From Chryseobacterium sp. JUb7 (GTDB lineage: Bacteria; Bacteroidota; Bacteroidia; Flavobacteriales; Weeksellaceae): a stretch of 64,000 nucleotides of DNA. A program made the translations under genes and the position numbers. Location: NCBI RefSeq assembly GCF_024806495.1, contig NZ_JANUFF010000006.1, positions 62,001 to 126,000 of the forward strand, in the 5' to 3' direction. Shown one piece after another: positions 63,254 through 64,000 of the stretch. The notes under the pieces were generated by a model, which saw only the letters and a list, made by a program, of their open reading frames with translations, searched no databases and had not been told where the DNA came from. The first letter of the stretch is position 1. Each line of letters starts with the position of its first letter.

Positions 63254-63877
63254 CTACCGCTCAATAACCTCTTCGTCCTTATTTGCTAATACACCGAATT
63301 TCAAAATCTGAAATCCCTGTGGATTATTATCTGATTTCACACTGTTCAAGAGTGTACAGGAAGTAACCAAACTTCGCCTGGTCAGATTACTGGATCTTAT
63401 AATGAACTGCTTGGCATAGGTAGTCACAGCATAGGGGTAAGAATTAAAATTGCATACAATGCTATCAACCTCAATACGTTGCTGCACATTACCAGAGATA
63501 ATCCGATTATAGTATCCCTTCTCTGCAAGATCATGGTAGTAGTCGTAGGCACTTTTGTCCGCCAGATCAAATGCGCGTTTCATATTACTTTCAATGGCAG
63601 CTTTGTCGGGAGCAAGCGTAAAAAACAGCTCGTGAAATCTACGCACATGTTCTCTGGCCATAACCGGCCTATTAATGGCAGCGTCCTGTGATAAAGCCAG
63701 CATTAGGGATTTACCTTGATCCAAAACATAAATCTTTTCCCGCTGCACATTTGCAAAAGAATAGGATTTCCAGACTGAAAATCCAGTCACTCCAAAGCAA
63801 AGCAATGCAAAAACAATAGCGTATAGCCGGATCTGTCTAAAGCTATTCTCTATATTTCTTAAAGTTTTAAACTCCAT
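63254..63877 (-). CDS. traK: Conjugative transposon protein TraK
   Basis: A 207-residue protein, inner-membrane anchored (IRLYAIVFALLCFGVTGFSV), with a periplasmic VirB8-like domain (REHVRRFHELFFTLAPDKAA, QRIEVDSIVCNFNSYPYAV). This is the standard TraK of Bacteroidota conjugative transposons. It lies 3 bases after the traJ stop and 64 bp before traL. Confidence 0.93.
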   Translation of the reverse strand: MEFKTLRNIENSFRQIRLYAIVFALLCFGVTGFSVWKSYSFANVQREKIYVLDQGKSLMLALSQDAAINRPVMAREHVRRFHELFFTLAPDKAAIESNMKRAFDLADKSAYDYYHDLAEKGYYNRIISGNVQQRIEVDSIVCNFNSYPYAVTTYAKQFIIRSSNLTRRSLVTSCTLLNSVKSDNNPQGFQILKFGVLANKDEEVIER

Positions 63878-63879
63878 AA

Positions 63880-64000
63880 CTATTTCGTTTTTTGCCCACC
63901 TTGATTATTACCCATAAGTTGACCTCCAACTTCGCCGATGGCAGCTCCAGCACCAGCAGCAGCGACATTTCCGCTACGCATAGCCATTTGACTAACATTT
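63880..64000 (-). CDS. traJ: Conjugative transposon protein TraJ, C-terminal end only
   Basis: The last 39 codons of a gene that continues beyond the right edge. The end is glycine- and alanine-rich (AAAGAGAAIGEVGGQLMGNN), then GGQKTK and a TAG stop. This matches the tail of the VirB6-like membrane protein TraJ, which precedes traK in these elements. Only the tail is visible. Confidence 0.8.
   Translation of the reverse strand, partial: NVSQMAMRSGNVAAAGAGAAIGEVGGQLMGNNQGGQKTK

Overview
The window looks like accessory DNA from a Bacteroidota bacterium, most likely a Sphingobacterium- or Pedobacter-like member of the Sphingobacteriaceae. The reasons are the AT-rich sequence, two SusC/SusD pairs with ECF sigma and FecR regulators, a TAnnTTTG-type promoter box, an orphan VgrG/DUF4280 effector cassette, and a conjugative-transposon tra operon of the Bacteroidota type (traJ end, traK, L, M, N, O, Q). 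I infer that most of the window is cargo of an integrative conjugative element whose transfer genes begin at the right edge. No tRNA, rRNA or CRISPR array was seen.

Layout. 0.6-7.7 kb (all minus strand): a restriction-like defence cassette made of an HTH regulator, an MmeI/YeeA-like adenine methyltransferase without an obvious nuclease motif, a decayed rhuM gene, a DEAD/DEAH helicase and a GIY-YIG nuclease. A possible relaxase tail follows at 7.9-8.3 kb. 8.5-16.8 kb: a type VI secretion cargo island read right to left: vgrG, two uncharacterised genes, a DUF4280 PAAR-like effector with an Ntox15-type (Tde-like) DNase end, two tandem GAD-like/Tdi1-like immunity genes, and a SUFU-type immunity gene split by an IS3-family element. 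17.2-28.7 kb: module A, with ECF sigma, FecR, SusC, SusD and a TlpA-like thioredoxin on the minus strand. These converge on a plus-strand operon of a small lipoprotein, a MauE-like redox membrane protein and a small two-cysteine secreted peptide, next to a TPR/AraC regulator. 29-33.6 kb: a four-gene Lamassu-type (hydrolase plus protease) defence operon. 33.7-38.8 kb: an SOS-like mutagenesis cassette with dnaE2-type polymerase (broken by one in-frame amber codon), dinB, and a divergent S24 repressor with a clear operator. 38.8-46.0 kb: a polymorphic-toxin area with an RHS-tip nuclease toxin, putative immunity genes and two paralogous secreted transglutaminase-like proteins, ended by an IS4-family element. 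47.4-48.0 kb: a non-coding stretch rich in nested inverted repeats. 48.0-59.3 kb: module B, a second ECF/FecR/SusC/SusD set with an S9 peptidase, converging on an operon of an AraC-like regulator, a MauE-propeller fusion and a four-cysteine peptide. 59.5-64 kb: the end of the tra operon.

The most interesting pattern is that modules A and B share one architecture. In each, a SusCD import operon under ECF/FecR control converges tail to tail, through a shared terminator, with an operon encoding a MauE-type redox membrane protein carrying a PCSC motif followed by a small secreted cysteine-containing peptide. An AraC-type regulator lies beside each. I infer a peptide production/oxidation and uptake or sensing system, which I do not know as a described pathway. 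The rest reads as a defence and competition island.
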